Source: Oceanococcus atlanticus (GTDB lineage Bacteria > Pseudomonadota > Gammaproteobacteria > Nevskiales > Oceanococcaceae). Taken from it: a DNA stretch of 64,000 nucleotides. A program made the translations under genes and the position numbers. Of the stretch, positions 6,832 to 14,591 are shown one piece after another. The stretch lies in NCBI RefSeq assembly GCF_002088235.1, contig NZ_AQQV01000003.1, forward strand, positions 124,001 through 188,000, read 5' to 3'. The notes beneath the pieces are model-generated. The model saw only the letters and a list, made by a program, of their open reading frames with translations, ran no database searches and was not told the origin of the DNA. Position 1 is the first letter of the stretch. Every line of letters starts with the position of its first letter.

Positions 6832-9075
6832 ATGTTCAGCTCTACCTGCGTGTCGTTCGCACCCGCTTCGCTCATCCCGCACCGGACACACGCAGGCGCT
6901 GCATTGCTGCTCGCACTGTATGGCGCCACCGCGGGGGCTGACGAAGTCATCACCTTGCCTGAGGCGACGCCGGCGCCGGTCAGCGCTGATGCCGCAGTGG
7001 AGCTGACGCCACTGACCGTCTCGGGAGAGAAACTCGGACGTGCGCTGGAGGAAACCACCAGCAGCGTGGTGGTGGTGACGCAGGATGATATGGATGCTGC
7101 ACCGGTGGCTTCGGTAAAAGACGTGGTGACGCGCTTTGCCAACGTGGTGGGGGCTGCAGGTGACCGCGAGATTGCAATTCGTGGTGTTCCGCAGGGCGGG
7201 ATCGGCGGCGAGGGCGACACCATCAGTGTGTACCTTAACGGTGTGGCCTTGCCGTCGCGTGCGGCCTCATTTGCCGGGCCGCTGTCCGCTTGGGACCTGG
7301 AACGGCTGGAATTGCTGCGTGGGGCCCAGTCGAGCAATCAGGGACGGAACAGTCTGGCTGGGTCAGTTGTGCTGGAGACCGTGCAACCGACGCAAGACTG
7401 GGATCTGCGCTTGCGTGCGGGCGTGATGAGCCGTGATGGCCATGATTATGCGCTCGCCGCTGGCGGACCATTGGGCGATAGCCTGGCCTTTCGGGTTGCC
7501 CTGCAGGACCGCTATGACAACGGTGATGTCACCAATGTGACGCGCAATGAAGATGACGCGCAGCGCTACGACAACCGCAACGGTCGCGTCAGTCTGGCCT
7601 GGGCGCCTGCAACAGACAGTGATTATCAGCTGCGCTACAGCTACATCCGCGCTGACACTGAATTTGGCGAGGCGCTGCATGACGCCTCTGGCGGTGAGCG
7701 CACCGCTACCAGCAACGTACGCGGTGGAGAAGATGACCGCACGCAGCTGCATAGCCTGCGCCAACAGATCGAATTGGGCTCGGCCTGGCGGCTTGAAGCC
7801 ATCAGCGGCTACACCCGCTTTGAGAACGTCAACGTGATTGATTTCGACCGCACCGAGAGCGAGGGCGGGTATTCGGACAACTTCGAAGATGACCGCATTC
7901 TCAGTCAGGAATTGCGGGCTCAGTACACCGGCCAAACCATTCGTGCGGTGATCGGGGCATATTACGCTGACGGTGATACGGATACGCTCACCCTGGGGCG
8001 AGACGTATCCAGCGCGGGTGGACTGGTGCTGATCAACGGTTTTGTCGACGGTGAGTCCAGCACTCGTACAGGCGCGCTGTTTGCCGAGGCTGATTGGGAC
8101 TTTGCATCAGCCTGGCGCGCCACCGCCGGGGTCAGGATCAATCGTGAACTGAACAGCTATCGCGGTGTTTCGGATCTTGATCTGACTCTAACCGGTTCGG
8201 TGCCGGGATTGCCACTGGACCTGCCGATCGGTGTTCCATTGCCCGATGCGCTAAGCGATGGATTGGCCGTGCTGCTGCCCAGCTTTGTGCCGCCCGACTA
8301 CGATGACGGTGATCGCAATGCGTTTACCGATGTGCTGCCCAAGCTCGGGCTCACCTGGTTCGTCAGCGATGCCACAACTTTGGGCTTGAGCTATCAGGAA
8401 GGCTACCGCTCCGGCGGTGTCAGCATGTCGTTTTTCGGTGGCGCGGTGAGTCCCTACAAACCGGAATACACCCGCACGGGTGAGCTGGCCGTGCGCAGTC
8501 GCTGGTTTGATCAACGCTTGATGCTCAACGCCAATCTGTTCTACACCGACTGGCGTGATCAACAGGTCACGATCGGTGAAACCTCGGGTTTCGAAACCGT
8601 AACCACCAACGCCGGGCGTTCCCATTACTACGGGATCGAAACGGAACTGGTCTGGGCCTTCAGCGGACCCTTTGAGCTTTTCGCATCGATAGGTTTGCTG
8701 CGCAGTGAATTTGATGAATTCGTCAACGAGGGCGAGGATTACGCCAACAATCAGTTTCCCTACGCGCCGGAGGAAACCGCCAGTCTGGGGCTCAATTTGT
8801 TGAGTTGGAAAAATCTGTCAGGGCAGCTTTCGGCCCATTACATCGGCGAGTTCTACAGTGATCCCGACAACGATGAGCGAACCTTGTCCGACGAACGCGT
8901 TTTGCTCAATGCCAAGCTTGCCTATCAGATCAATCGGCAATTTAGCGTGGCTGTGTTCGGACGTAATCTGACCGATGAGCTCAACCAGCAAGGCGCGCTG
9001 GTTTCGGGTGATCGTGTGGCCAGCCGTTACGGAGAGCCACGCAGTGTGGGTGCGATGATCGAATGGCAACTATAA
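6832..9075 (+). CDS. TonB-dependent outer membrane receptor
   Basis: 747-residue gated porin that would import a metal chelate using the TonB-ExbBD proton-motive link. It has a signal peptide ending near ATAGA/DEV, a TonB-box-like segment ELTPLTVSG, a plug domain (about 60-165, containing IAIRGVP and VYLNGV) and a 22-strand barrel ending in SVGAMIEWQL. The start is uncertain: the ATG has no clear ribosome site and sits just after the Fur-like box; a GTG 18 bases in is an alternative. The following three genes make an iron-siderophore receptor likely. The divergent MbnP/MbnH pair also allows a copper-chelate role. Confidence 0.9.
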   Translation: MFSSTCVSFAPASLIPHRTHAGAALLLALYGATAGADEVITLPEATPAPVSADAAVELTPLTVSGEKLGRALEETTSSVVVVTQDDMDAAPVASVKDVVTRFANVVGAAGDREIAIRGVPQGGIGGEGDTISVYLNGVALPSRAASFAGPLSAWDLERLELLRGAQSSNQGRNSLAGSVVLETVQPTQDWDLRLRAGVMSRDGHDYALAAGGPLGDSLAFRVALQDRYDNGDVTNVTRNEDDAQRYDNRNGRVSLAWAPATDSDYQLRYSYIRADTEFGEALHDASGGERTATSNVRGGEDDRTQLHSLRQQIELGSAWRLEAISGYTRFENVNVIDFDRTESEGGYSDNFEDDRILSQELRAQYTGQTIRAVIGAYYADGDTDTLTLGRDVSSAGGLVLINGFVDGESSTRTGALFAEADWDFASAWRATAGVRINRELNSYRGVSDLDLTLTGSVPGLPLDLPIGVPLPDALSDGLAVLLPSFVPPDYDDGDRNAFTDVLPKLGLTWFVSDATTLGLSYQEGYRSGGVSMSFFGGAVSPYKPEYTRTGELAVRSRWFDQRLMLNANLFYTDWRDQQVTIGETSGFETVTTNAGRSHYYGIETELVWAFSGPFELFASIGLLRSEFDEFVNEGEDYANNQFPYAPEETASLGLNLLSWKNLSGQLSAHYIGEFYSDPDNDERTLSDERVLLNAKLAYQINRQFSVAVFGRNLTDELNQQGALVSGDRVASRYGEPRSVGAMIEWQL

Positions 9076-9132
9076 GGTGAGCACATTGAGACCGACCTAC
9101 AACAGCGACCGCGTCAGCGGGCTGGAAGACTT

Positions 9133-9408
9133 ATGAACTACCGACCTTGGGTGCGTGGTGTACTGGCTGGTCCGCTGAGTTTTATCTGCAGCTGGTTATT
9201 GATGGCCGGGGCGGCGTTGTATTTGCCAGGCGGTCGAGCCGGTGTGGACAACATGGTCTTTCCGGTGGTCCTGTTTCCGGTCGTTTGGAGCCTGCTGTTT
9301 CTGTATACGCTGTTGGACCGGCGCCTGATCAGGGCTTACGCCGTCGTGCTGGCACTTGGGCTTATTCACGCCGTGCTGATCGCGCAACAATTGGGGGTGG
9401 CGACATGA
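9133..9408 (+). CDS. Small membrane protein, DUF3649-like
   Basis: 91 residues with three hydrophobic spans (about 8-30, 40-60, 66-88). Its length, topology and position (TonB receptor, this protein, PepSY protein, DUF3325-like protein) fit the DUF3649 family that accompanies iron-chelate receptors in Pseudomonas and relatives. Its function is unknown. It overlaps the PepSY gene by ATGA, so the two are probably translationally coupled. Confidence 0.7.
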   Translation: MNYRPWVRGVLAGPLSFICSWLLMAGAALYLPGGRAGVDNMVFPVVLFPVVWSLLFLYTLLDRRLIRAYAVVLALGLIHAVLIAQQLGVAT

Positions 9409-11000
9409 TCAAACTGTCGCAAGACAACACACGTCGTGTGCTGGATATTCATGGTTGGTCGGGTGTTGTGCTTGGCCTGTTGCTCTATGCGGTGATTTGT
9501 ACCGGCACCGTTGCTGTGTTTTCGGAGGAAATCAGCAATTGGTCGAGTCCTCTGGCCGGCGAAACGGTTGAAGGCTTTCCGGTCGGCTTCGATGAGGTAT
9601 TCCAGCGTCTGTATGCGGAGGTTGACCCGCGCTGGCGCGAGGAGGTGGCTGCTTTCGTGGCGCACGGTGGGCGCATTTATTTGCGCTTTGAAGGCGAGCT
9701 TGAAGCACAAGACGAGGACGCCGGCCATCACGAACACTATGGTGTGGAGTACCAGATCGACGGCAATACGCTGGAGGTGCTCAAGCGCACCGAAGGTCTG
9801 GAGGAGGAACTCGCCGCTTCGCGCGAGGCCGGAGCCTTGGCCGACTTCTTCGTCGATCTGCATGTGCGCCTTCATCTGCCCAATCCCTGGGGTTTGTTCC
9901 TGACCGGCGTTCTGGGGCTGGGCATGATGGTGGCGGCCCTGACCGGCTTTGTCGTACACCGCCATCTGATTCGTGAGGCCTTCACCATCCGCCGCAACAA
10001 GGAAGCGTTGCTGCGCTCCCGCGATGCTCATGTCATTGCAGGAACCTGGAGTTTGCCATTCGCTTTTGTACTGGCGTTTACCGGCAGTTTTTTCAGTTTT
10101 GCCAGCAGCGTGGGGCTGCCGGCGATGGCTATGGTGGTGTTCAGTGGCGACCAGGAGCGCGCCCTGGCGGAGGTGTTCAATGTGCATGAACCCTACGATG
10201 AAAGCCCGGCAGCAGTGGCCAATATTGACGACATGCTGGCCGACGCAAGCCGCCGGGGTGGCGCGGACGCGGTGTTTATTTCGATGAACTATGTAGGACG
10301 CAAGGATGCGTTTGCGCGCGTTTTTACGCGCGTGGAAGAGGGGCATTTAAGCGGGCGTGCATTTGATTATTCTGCAGCCAGCGGGGCGTTCCTTTATGAA
10401 AACCCGGTTCTGGTGGGTAAGCAGCCGTCTGCAGGTAACAGTGTTGCTGCACTTATGACGCCGCTGCATTTTGGACATTTCGCCGGTTGGGTATCCAAAG
10501 CCGTTTGGTTTGCGCTGGGTTTTGCTGGGGCCTACGTCACCCTGACCGGCATGTTGTTGTGGACTTTGCGAAGGGCTGAGCGGCCTGCCTGGCAGCGCAT
10601 GTCGGGTGCCGTGCACTGGATGGGGTATGGCTTGCCGTTGGCCATGGTCTTAACCGCTCACGGGTTTTTCTGGGCACGTGCGATCGAGGCCCCGGTGGGG
10701 CAGGTTCAGTGGGCGGTGTTCTGGGCAACGGCTGTTGTGGCGGCCATCGTGGTCAAAGCGCTTTCAGCTCAACACGCACGTCACTGGATGGTGCGCTTTA
10801 CTGGGGTGGGTTTGCTGCTGCTTCCGCTCAGCCGCTGGCTGTGCGATGGCATTTCGTGGGTGCAAGCCCTGAGCTATGGGCAGCATGTTGTGCCGAGTTT
10901 GGATATGGCCTTGTTGCTGGCAGGCGGGTTCTGCCTGTGGCCCCGCTCAAATCGCAAGGCCGAGCATGATGTCGTGAGCAGCGCGGAGGCCACAGCATGA
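9405..11000 (+). CDS. PepSY-associated transmembrane protein
   Basis: 531 residues. The N-terminal RRVLDIHGWSGVVLGLLLY segment and first span, a long periplasmic PepSY-type region, then paired spans near residues 160-185, 205-235, 350-390 and 410-510 match the PepSY-TM family. Family members are linked to reductive release of iron from imported siderophores in the inner membrane (for example FoxB/FecR-locus types). The ATG overlapping the previous stop is chosen; the reading frame extends upstream but would cover the DUF3649-like gene. Confidence 0.85.
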   Translation: MIKLSQDNTRRVLDIHGWSGVVLGLLLYAVICTGTVAVFSEEISNWSSPLAGETVEGFPVGFDEVFQRLYAEVDPRWREEVAAFVAHGGRIYLRFEGELEAQDEDAGHHEHYGVEYQIDGNTLEVLKRTEGLEEELAASREAGALADFFVDLHVRLHLPNPWGLFLTGVLGLGMMVAALTGFVVHRHLIREAFTIRRNKEALLRSRDAHVIAGTWSLPFAFVLAFTGSFFSFASSVGLPAMAMVVFSGDQERALAEVFNVHEPYDESPAAVANIDDMLADASRRGGADAVFISMNYVGRKDAFARVFTRVEEGHLSGRAFDYSAASGAFLYENPVLVGKQPSAGNSVAALMTPLHFGHFAGWVSKAVWFALGFAGAYVTLTGMLLWTLRRAERPAWQRMSGAVHWMGYGLPLAMVLTAHGFFWARAIEAPVGQVQWAVFWATAVVAAIVVKALSAQHARHWMVRFTGVGLLLLPLSRWLCDGISWVQALSYGQHVVPSLDMALLLAGGFCLWPRSNRKAEHDVVSSAEATA

Positions 11001-11281
11001 CCGTTGGACTGCTCGCGGCATTGATCAGCATCGTGCCTCTGTGGTTGCTAGCCGGTGGCGATCCCAAGCGTCTCAGGGCGACGCGGCAGCGTGAACGGGC
11101 GCCGCATGGTCGCGGTATGCGCATGGGTTTGTTTGGGCTTGCCCTGTTACCTGGGCTGGTACTGGTTGTTGTGGCCGGTGCGGCGGCGGTGCTGATCTGG
11201 TTCGGAGCGGTAACCGTTGCGGGTTGGCTGATTGCCGAAACGCGAGCGCCACGGTCGCTGATTTCATCGGGCGCCACATAG
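10997..11281 (+). CDS. Small membrane protein, DUF3325-like
   Basis: 94 residues with two or three membrane spans (about 3-20, 42-64, 66-82) and a basic loop between them. Start overlaps the PepSY stop by ATGA. The arrangement receptor, DUF3649, PepSY, DUF3325 recurs in proteobacterial iron-uptake loci; the DUF3325 assignment rests more on position and topology than on residue motifs. No terminator follows before the small-RNA promoter. Confidence 0.65.
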   Translation: MTVGLLAALISIVPLWLLAGGDPKRLRATRQRERAPHGRGMRMGLFGLALLPGLVLVVVAGAAAVLIWFGAVTVAGWLIAETRAPRSLISSGAT

Positions 11282-11319
11282 TTGCGGCGCGAGCGCGCAG
11301 AACGATTCCTAAATAAAAA

Positions 11320-11349
11320 TTGTAATAAGAATCATTCTCATGTTATAGT
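11320..11349 (+). promoter_or_regulatory. Promoter with embedded Fur box
   Basis: -35 TTGTAA (11320-11325), 18-base spacer, -10 TATAGT (11344-11349). The spacer holds a Fur site: 11321-11339 matches the 19-base consensus at 14 positions and contains the palindrome GAATCATTC. It points right, but no protein start follows before a terminator at about 11421, so it should drive the short RNA below. Confidence 0.7.
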
Positions 11350-11355
11350 GGCCTC

Positions 11356-11430
11356 ACTTGGCGGTTCCCATTCGTCAAGTCTCCTCATCGTGTTCAGCCG
11401 GGGCGGGTTTCCGCTCCGGCTGTTTTCTAT
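11356..11430 (+). ncRNA. Candidate Fur-repressed small RNA
   Basis: About 75 bases. A 5' stem-loop pairs ACTTGGCG (11356-11363) with CGTCAAGT (11373-11380) around a 9-base loop. A single-stranded CTCCTCATCGTGTTC (11381-11395) could pair with ribosome-binding GAGG sequences. An 11-pair terminator stem and T-run end it. This is the build of iron-sparing Hfq RNAs such as RyhB, PrrF and NrrF, although I see no sequence match to them. There is no open reading frame of note inside. Inference: made under iron starvation to silence iron-rich enzymes. Confidence 0.65.
11396..11427 (+). terminator. Rho-independent terminator
   Basis: AGCCGGGGCGG (11396-11406), loop GTTT, CCGCTCCGGCT (11411-11421), then GTTTTCT. 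All eleven positions pair, one as G-T. The T-run is on the right only, so it works for rightward transcription, ending the small RNA and any read-through from the uptake operon. Confidence 0.85.
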
Positions 11431-11439
11431 CCGATGAGT

Positions 11440-11838
11440 CTAGATTGAGCCTTTTTCAAACACGTCCAGTTCGCCCAGCGGTCGCTCCTGGCCTTGCAAA
11501 AGGATGCGATAGCTGCCCAGCGTGTGTGCATGAAAATGCACCGCTGTAACCTGGTCGGCAAGCAGTTCGGCGTGGACGCCGTAATCCTCAATCGTGAGCG
11601 TGTATGCGGCATCACTGTCAATCAGCAGTTTGACGTTCATACCCAACGGAATGCGCAACTGATTGGTGCCCAGCACCAGTTCGCCATCACCAATAAACCA
11701 TTCCACGTCCAGGGTCACCGCGGCTTCGTCGGGTTTGGCCGCTCCGCTGATGCCACCGCTGGATGACGTCATGAACCACGCCAGCGCGGCTGCTGCGAGC
11801 ACAAAAACACCTAACGCCAAGACGGCGATTTTCTTCAT
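11440..11838 (-). CDS. Membrane-anchored cupredoxin-like protein without Cys
   Basis: 132 residues: one N-terminal membrane anchor or signal (about 4-23), then a beta-rich domain (about 40-130). The segment YGVHAELLADQVTAVHFHAH followed by LGSYRILL resembles the end of cytochrome-oxidase-subunit-II/cupredoxin folds, but there is no cysteine and the usual Cys/Met copper ligands are missing. Several histidines remain. GGGAGAGGGACA before the ATG is a good ribosome site. It is divergent from the RND efflux operon. The family is not recognised with certainty. Confidence 0.6.
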   Translation of the reverse strand: MKKIAVLALGVFVLAAAALAWFMTSSSGGISGAAKPDEAAVTLDVEWFIGDGELVLGTNQLRIPLGMNVKLLIDSDAAYTLTIEDYGVHAELLADQVTAVHFHAHTLGSYRILLQGQERPLGELDVFEKGSI

Positions 11839-11889
11839 TGTCCCTCTCCCGACGGAATGATCCGCCCCACATCATTTATTGTTGAGGGC

Positions 11890-11912
11890 GTGATTGGACC
11901 TAATCTGATCAC
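11890..11912. promoter_or_regulatory. Inverted repeat in the divergent RND promoter region
   Basis: GTGAT-N13-ATCAC lies in the 180-base gap between the cupredoxin-like gene and the efflux operon. ATTGTT and AACAAT flank it asymmetrically. It is a possible operator; no regulator gene is adjacent. Confidence 0.25.
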
Positions 11913-12018
11913 AACAATCAACCAACAAAGTGTTTGCTTGCCGTTACAGGTCAACCAAAATGCTTGCGCTGCGTTGTCGTGTTTCGCGCGCACTGCACAC
12001 CAGAAATTCAGGGGATTG

Positions 12019-13368
12019 ATGAAAAGACTATTGCCGGTTTGGGCCTTGGTCGTGTCCGCTTGCACGGTCACGCCCGAGCGCGCCAGCGTGGAACCGTCGC
12101 TGCCGGATCAGTTTGTTCATGCCGGTGAACAAGCGGCGCCTGATCTGTGGTGGCAGGCCTGGCCACAACAGGAGCTCGGCCCCCTGATTGAGCAAGCATT
12201 TTCTGACAATCCAGGCTTGGCCCAGACCCAGGCACGCCTGGGCGCCGCACAGGCCAGCCTGGCGAGTAGCCAGGCCGAACTGTTCCCCAGTCTGAGCGCC
12301 TCCGCCGAGGTCAGCGACGGATTTGCCGACAGCACGGCGCAGCACAGCACCCGTATCGGTCTGGCTGCCGCCTATGAGGTCGATCTTTGGGGGCGTGTGC
12401 GTAACCAGCGCGCGGCATCTTTGCTGGAAGCGCAAGCCACCGAGCAGGATTTGCGTGCAGCGGAGATCAGCTTGTCGGCCAGTGTGGCAAGCTTGTGGTT
12501 CCAGATCGGTGCTGCACGTGAACGCCTGGATCTGATCCGCATTGACCGGCGCAACTATGAGACAACCCTGAGCCTTATAGAAACACGTTACCGGCAAGGC
12601 CAGCTGAGCGCCGGCAATGTGCTGCAACAGCGTCAATTGTTGGAGTCCACCCGTGCCAGCGAGGCTTCTGCGGTGAGCGAACTGGCGGTCCTGCGCCACG
12701 CTTTGAGCGAGACGCTTGGCGGTGACTGGCAGGAGGACTGGAACGGTGCCAAGAACTGGCAGGTGCCGCCCATGCCATACACCGGCGTGGCGGCCCGGAG
12801 TGTGATGCGCAGGCCCGATGTCGAGCAGGCCTGGTTACGCGTGCTGGCAGCTGATCACAGTGTTGGTGCCGCGATTGCTGCGCGTTTTCCGCAACTGGAT
12901 TTGAGTCTGAGTGCGACCAGCAACAATGCCGGTGCGCTTGATGTCTTCGATCAGTGGATCGGGAGTATGGCCGCGTCGCTGCTCGGCCCGATTTTTGATG
13001 GCGGTGCGCGGCGTGCAGAGGTGGAGCGCCAGCGCGCCATTCTGGATCAGCGCATTGCGGAGTTCCGGGCCCAGACTCTGCTCGCTTTTCGAGAAGTTCA
13101 GGATGCGCTGGTGAACGACCGCGCCCTGCAACAGCGCGTGGCCAGTCTGCTTGAGCAGCAACGCCTGTCCGACGCGGCGGTGCAAAGCCTGCTGGTGCAG
13201 CTGCGTCATGGTGCGAGTGACTTTCCGAGTCTGCTCGATGCTCAGATCAGCTTTTCTGCCGTCAAACGAGACTTGCTCAGCGCGCGCCAGCAACTGGTTG
13301 AAAACCGTATCACCCTGTATCGCGCTCTGGCCGGTCCATTGCCCCAACAAGAAGACATCAACGCATGA
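12019..13368 (+). CDS. Outer-membrane efflux lipoprotein (TolC/OprM/NodT family)
   Basis: 449 residues. Lipobox VSAC is followed by the repeated coiled-coil/beta-barrel plan of RND outer-membrane channels: PDLWWQAWPQQELGPLIEQA near the start, AAYEVDLWGRVRNQ in the middle, and MRRPDVEQAWLRVLAADHSV marking the second repeat. It would form the exit duct of the pump encoded by the next two genes. AGGGG precedes the ATG; the reading frame runs further upstream without a signal. It overlaps the adaptor gene by ATGA. Confidence 0.92.
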   Translation: MKRLLPVWALVVSACTVTPERASVEPSLPDQFVHAGEQAAPDLWWQAWPQQELGPLIEQAFSDNPGLAQTQARLGAAQASLASSQAELFPSLSASAEVSDGFADSTAQHSTRIGLAAAYEVDLWGRVRNQRAASLLEAQATEQDLRAAEISLSASVASLWFQIGAARERLDLIRIDRRNYETTLSLIETRYRQGQLSAGNVLQQRQLLESTRASEASAVSELAVLRHALSETLGGDWQEDWNGAKNWQVPPMPYTGVAARSVMRRPDVEQAWLRVLAADHSVGAAIAARFPQLDLSLSATSNNAGALDVFDQWIGSMAASLLGPIFDGGARRAEVERQRAILDQRIAEFRAQTLLAFREVQDALVNDRALQQRVASLLEQQRLSDAAVQSLLVQLRHGASDFPSLLDAQISFSAVKRDLLSARQQLVENRITLYRALAGPLPQQEDINA

Positions 13369-14591
13369 GTGAAGCGCACTCCCTGACTCGCAAACCCTGG
13401 TTTTTTGGTTTGCTGATTTTCGTCATTCTTGCCAGTTCGCTGCTGATCAGTCGCGCACTCATGAACAGTGCACCAGTCGCTCAGCGCAAACCGCCGGAAC
13501 GGGTTGCCCGACTGGTTGCAGCAAGTCCGGTGCTTGCCGCCAGTGAACGCGTGCAGATTCTGGCCCATGGGGCCGTGGAGGCCGCACAGCGCAGCGTGCT
13601 GGCTGCCCGCGTGAGTGGCGAAGTGGTTGAGATCAGCGATGCATTTGTGCCCGGCAACCGAGTTGCGGCAGGCACCACATTGTTGCGACTGGACCCCGCC
13701 GACTATGAGTTGGCACTGGTTGAAGCACAGGCGTCGTTGGCCACCGCTCGGGCCAGTTTGGCGCAAGAGCAGGGCAACCAGGCCGTTGCGCGCGCTGACG
13801 CAGACATTCTGAATCTGGAGGTGTCCGAGGATGAGCGGCGCTTGATGCTCAGGGAGCCGCAGCTGAGCAGTGCACGTGCCAATGTAAAGCTGGCCGAAAC
13901 GGCTTTGCAGCGTGCGCGCCTGAATCTAGAACGTACACGCGTGCTGGCGCCATTCGATGGTCTTGTGCTGTCGCGCGATGTGGCACTGGGCAGTCAGGTG
14001 GCAGCGAACGGGGGTGTGCTGGGTGAACTGGCGGCCGCAGCACCTTATTGGGTCGTTTTGCGCGTACCTATCGATGCCTTGCGCTGGATCGAGTGGCCTG
14101 ACCAGGATGGTCAAAGCGGTTCAGCGGTTGAGCTGCGCGATGCGGGTGATCGCAACAGCCCGAGCTGGCAAGGGCGGGTGATCCAGCTGCTCGATGCTCT
14201 GGAAACCGAGGGGCGGCGTGCCGGGGTGCTGGTCGAGATCAGTCAACCGGACGCGGGCGAGCGGCCCTTGCTGCTTGATACCTATGTTCAGGCCACTATT
14301 CACGGGCGTGAGCTGGTCGATGCATTGCGCCTGGAAAACACCTGGGTCCATGACGGGAAAGTCTGGGTGGTGGCCGATGGGCGCTTGCAGTCACGACAGA
14401 TTGAGGCCGCGTATCGCGCCAGCGACCATGTGCTGGTGACCAAGGGGCTGACGGCTGGTGAGCACATCGTGACCAGCGTGCCGTCCGGTTTTGTTGACGG
14501 AATGCGCGTGCGCATTCAGGGCCGCGATGACAAGCCCGCGCGCCAGGAGGGCAAGCCCCGGGCGGCTGAGTCAGCGGAGCGGCGTCCATGA
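13365..14591 (+). CDS. RND efflux periplasmic adaptor (membrane fusion protein)
   Basis: 408 residues: an N-terminal anchor (about 13-32), then a lipoyl half-domain (SVLAARVSGEVVEI), an alpha-helical hairpin rich in Ala, Gln and Glu (about 115-190), the second lipoyl half (TRVLAPFDGLVLSRDVALG) and beta-barrel and membrane-proximal domains. It links the inner-membrane pump to the outer-membrane channel. It overlaps both neighbours by ATGA, so the three proteins are probably made in step. Confidence 0.92.
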   Translation: MSEAHSLTRKPWFFGLLIFVILASSLLISRALMNSAPVAQRKPPERVARLVAASPVLAASERVQILAHGAVEAAQRSVLAARVSGEVVEISDAFVPGNRVAAGTTLLRLDPADYELALVEAQASLATARASLAQEQGNQAVARADADILNLEVSEDERRLMLREPQLSSARANVKLAETALQRARLNLERTRVLAPFDGLVLSRDVALGSQVAANGGVLGELAAAAPYWVVLRVPIDALRWIEWPDQDGQSGSAVELRDAGDRNSPSWQGRVIQLLDALETEGRRAGVLVEISQPDAGERPLLLDTYVQATIHGRELVDALRLENTWVHDGKVWVVADGRLQSRQIEAAYRASDHVLVTKGLTAGEHIVTSVPSGFVDGMRVRIQGRDDKPARQEGKPRAAESAERRP

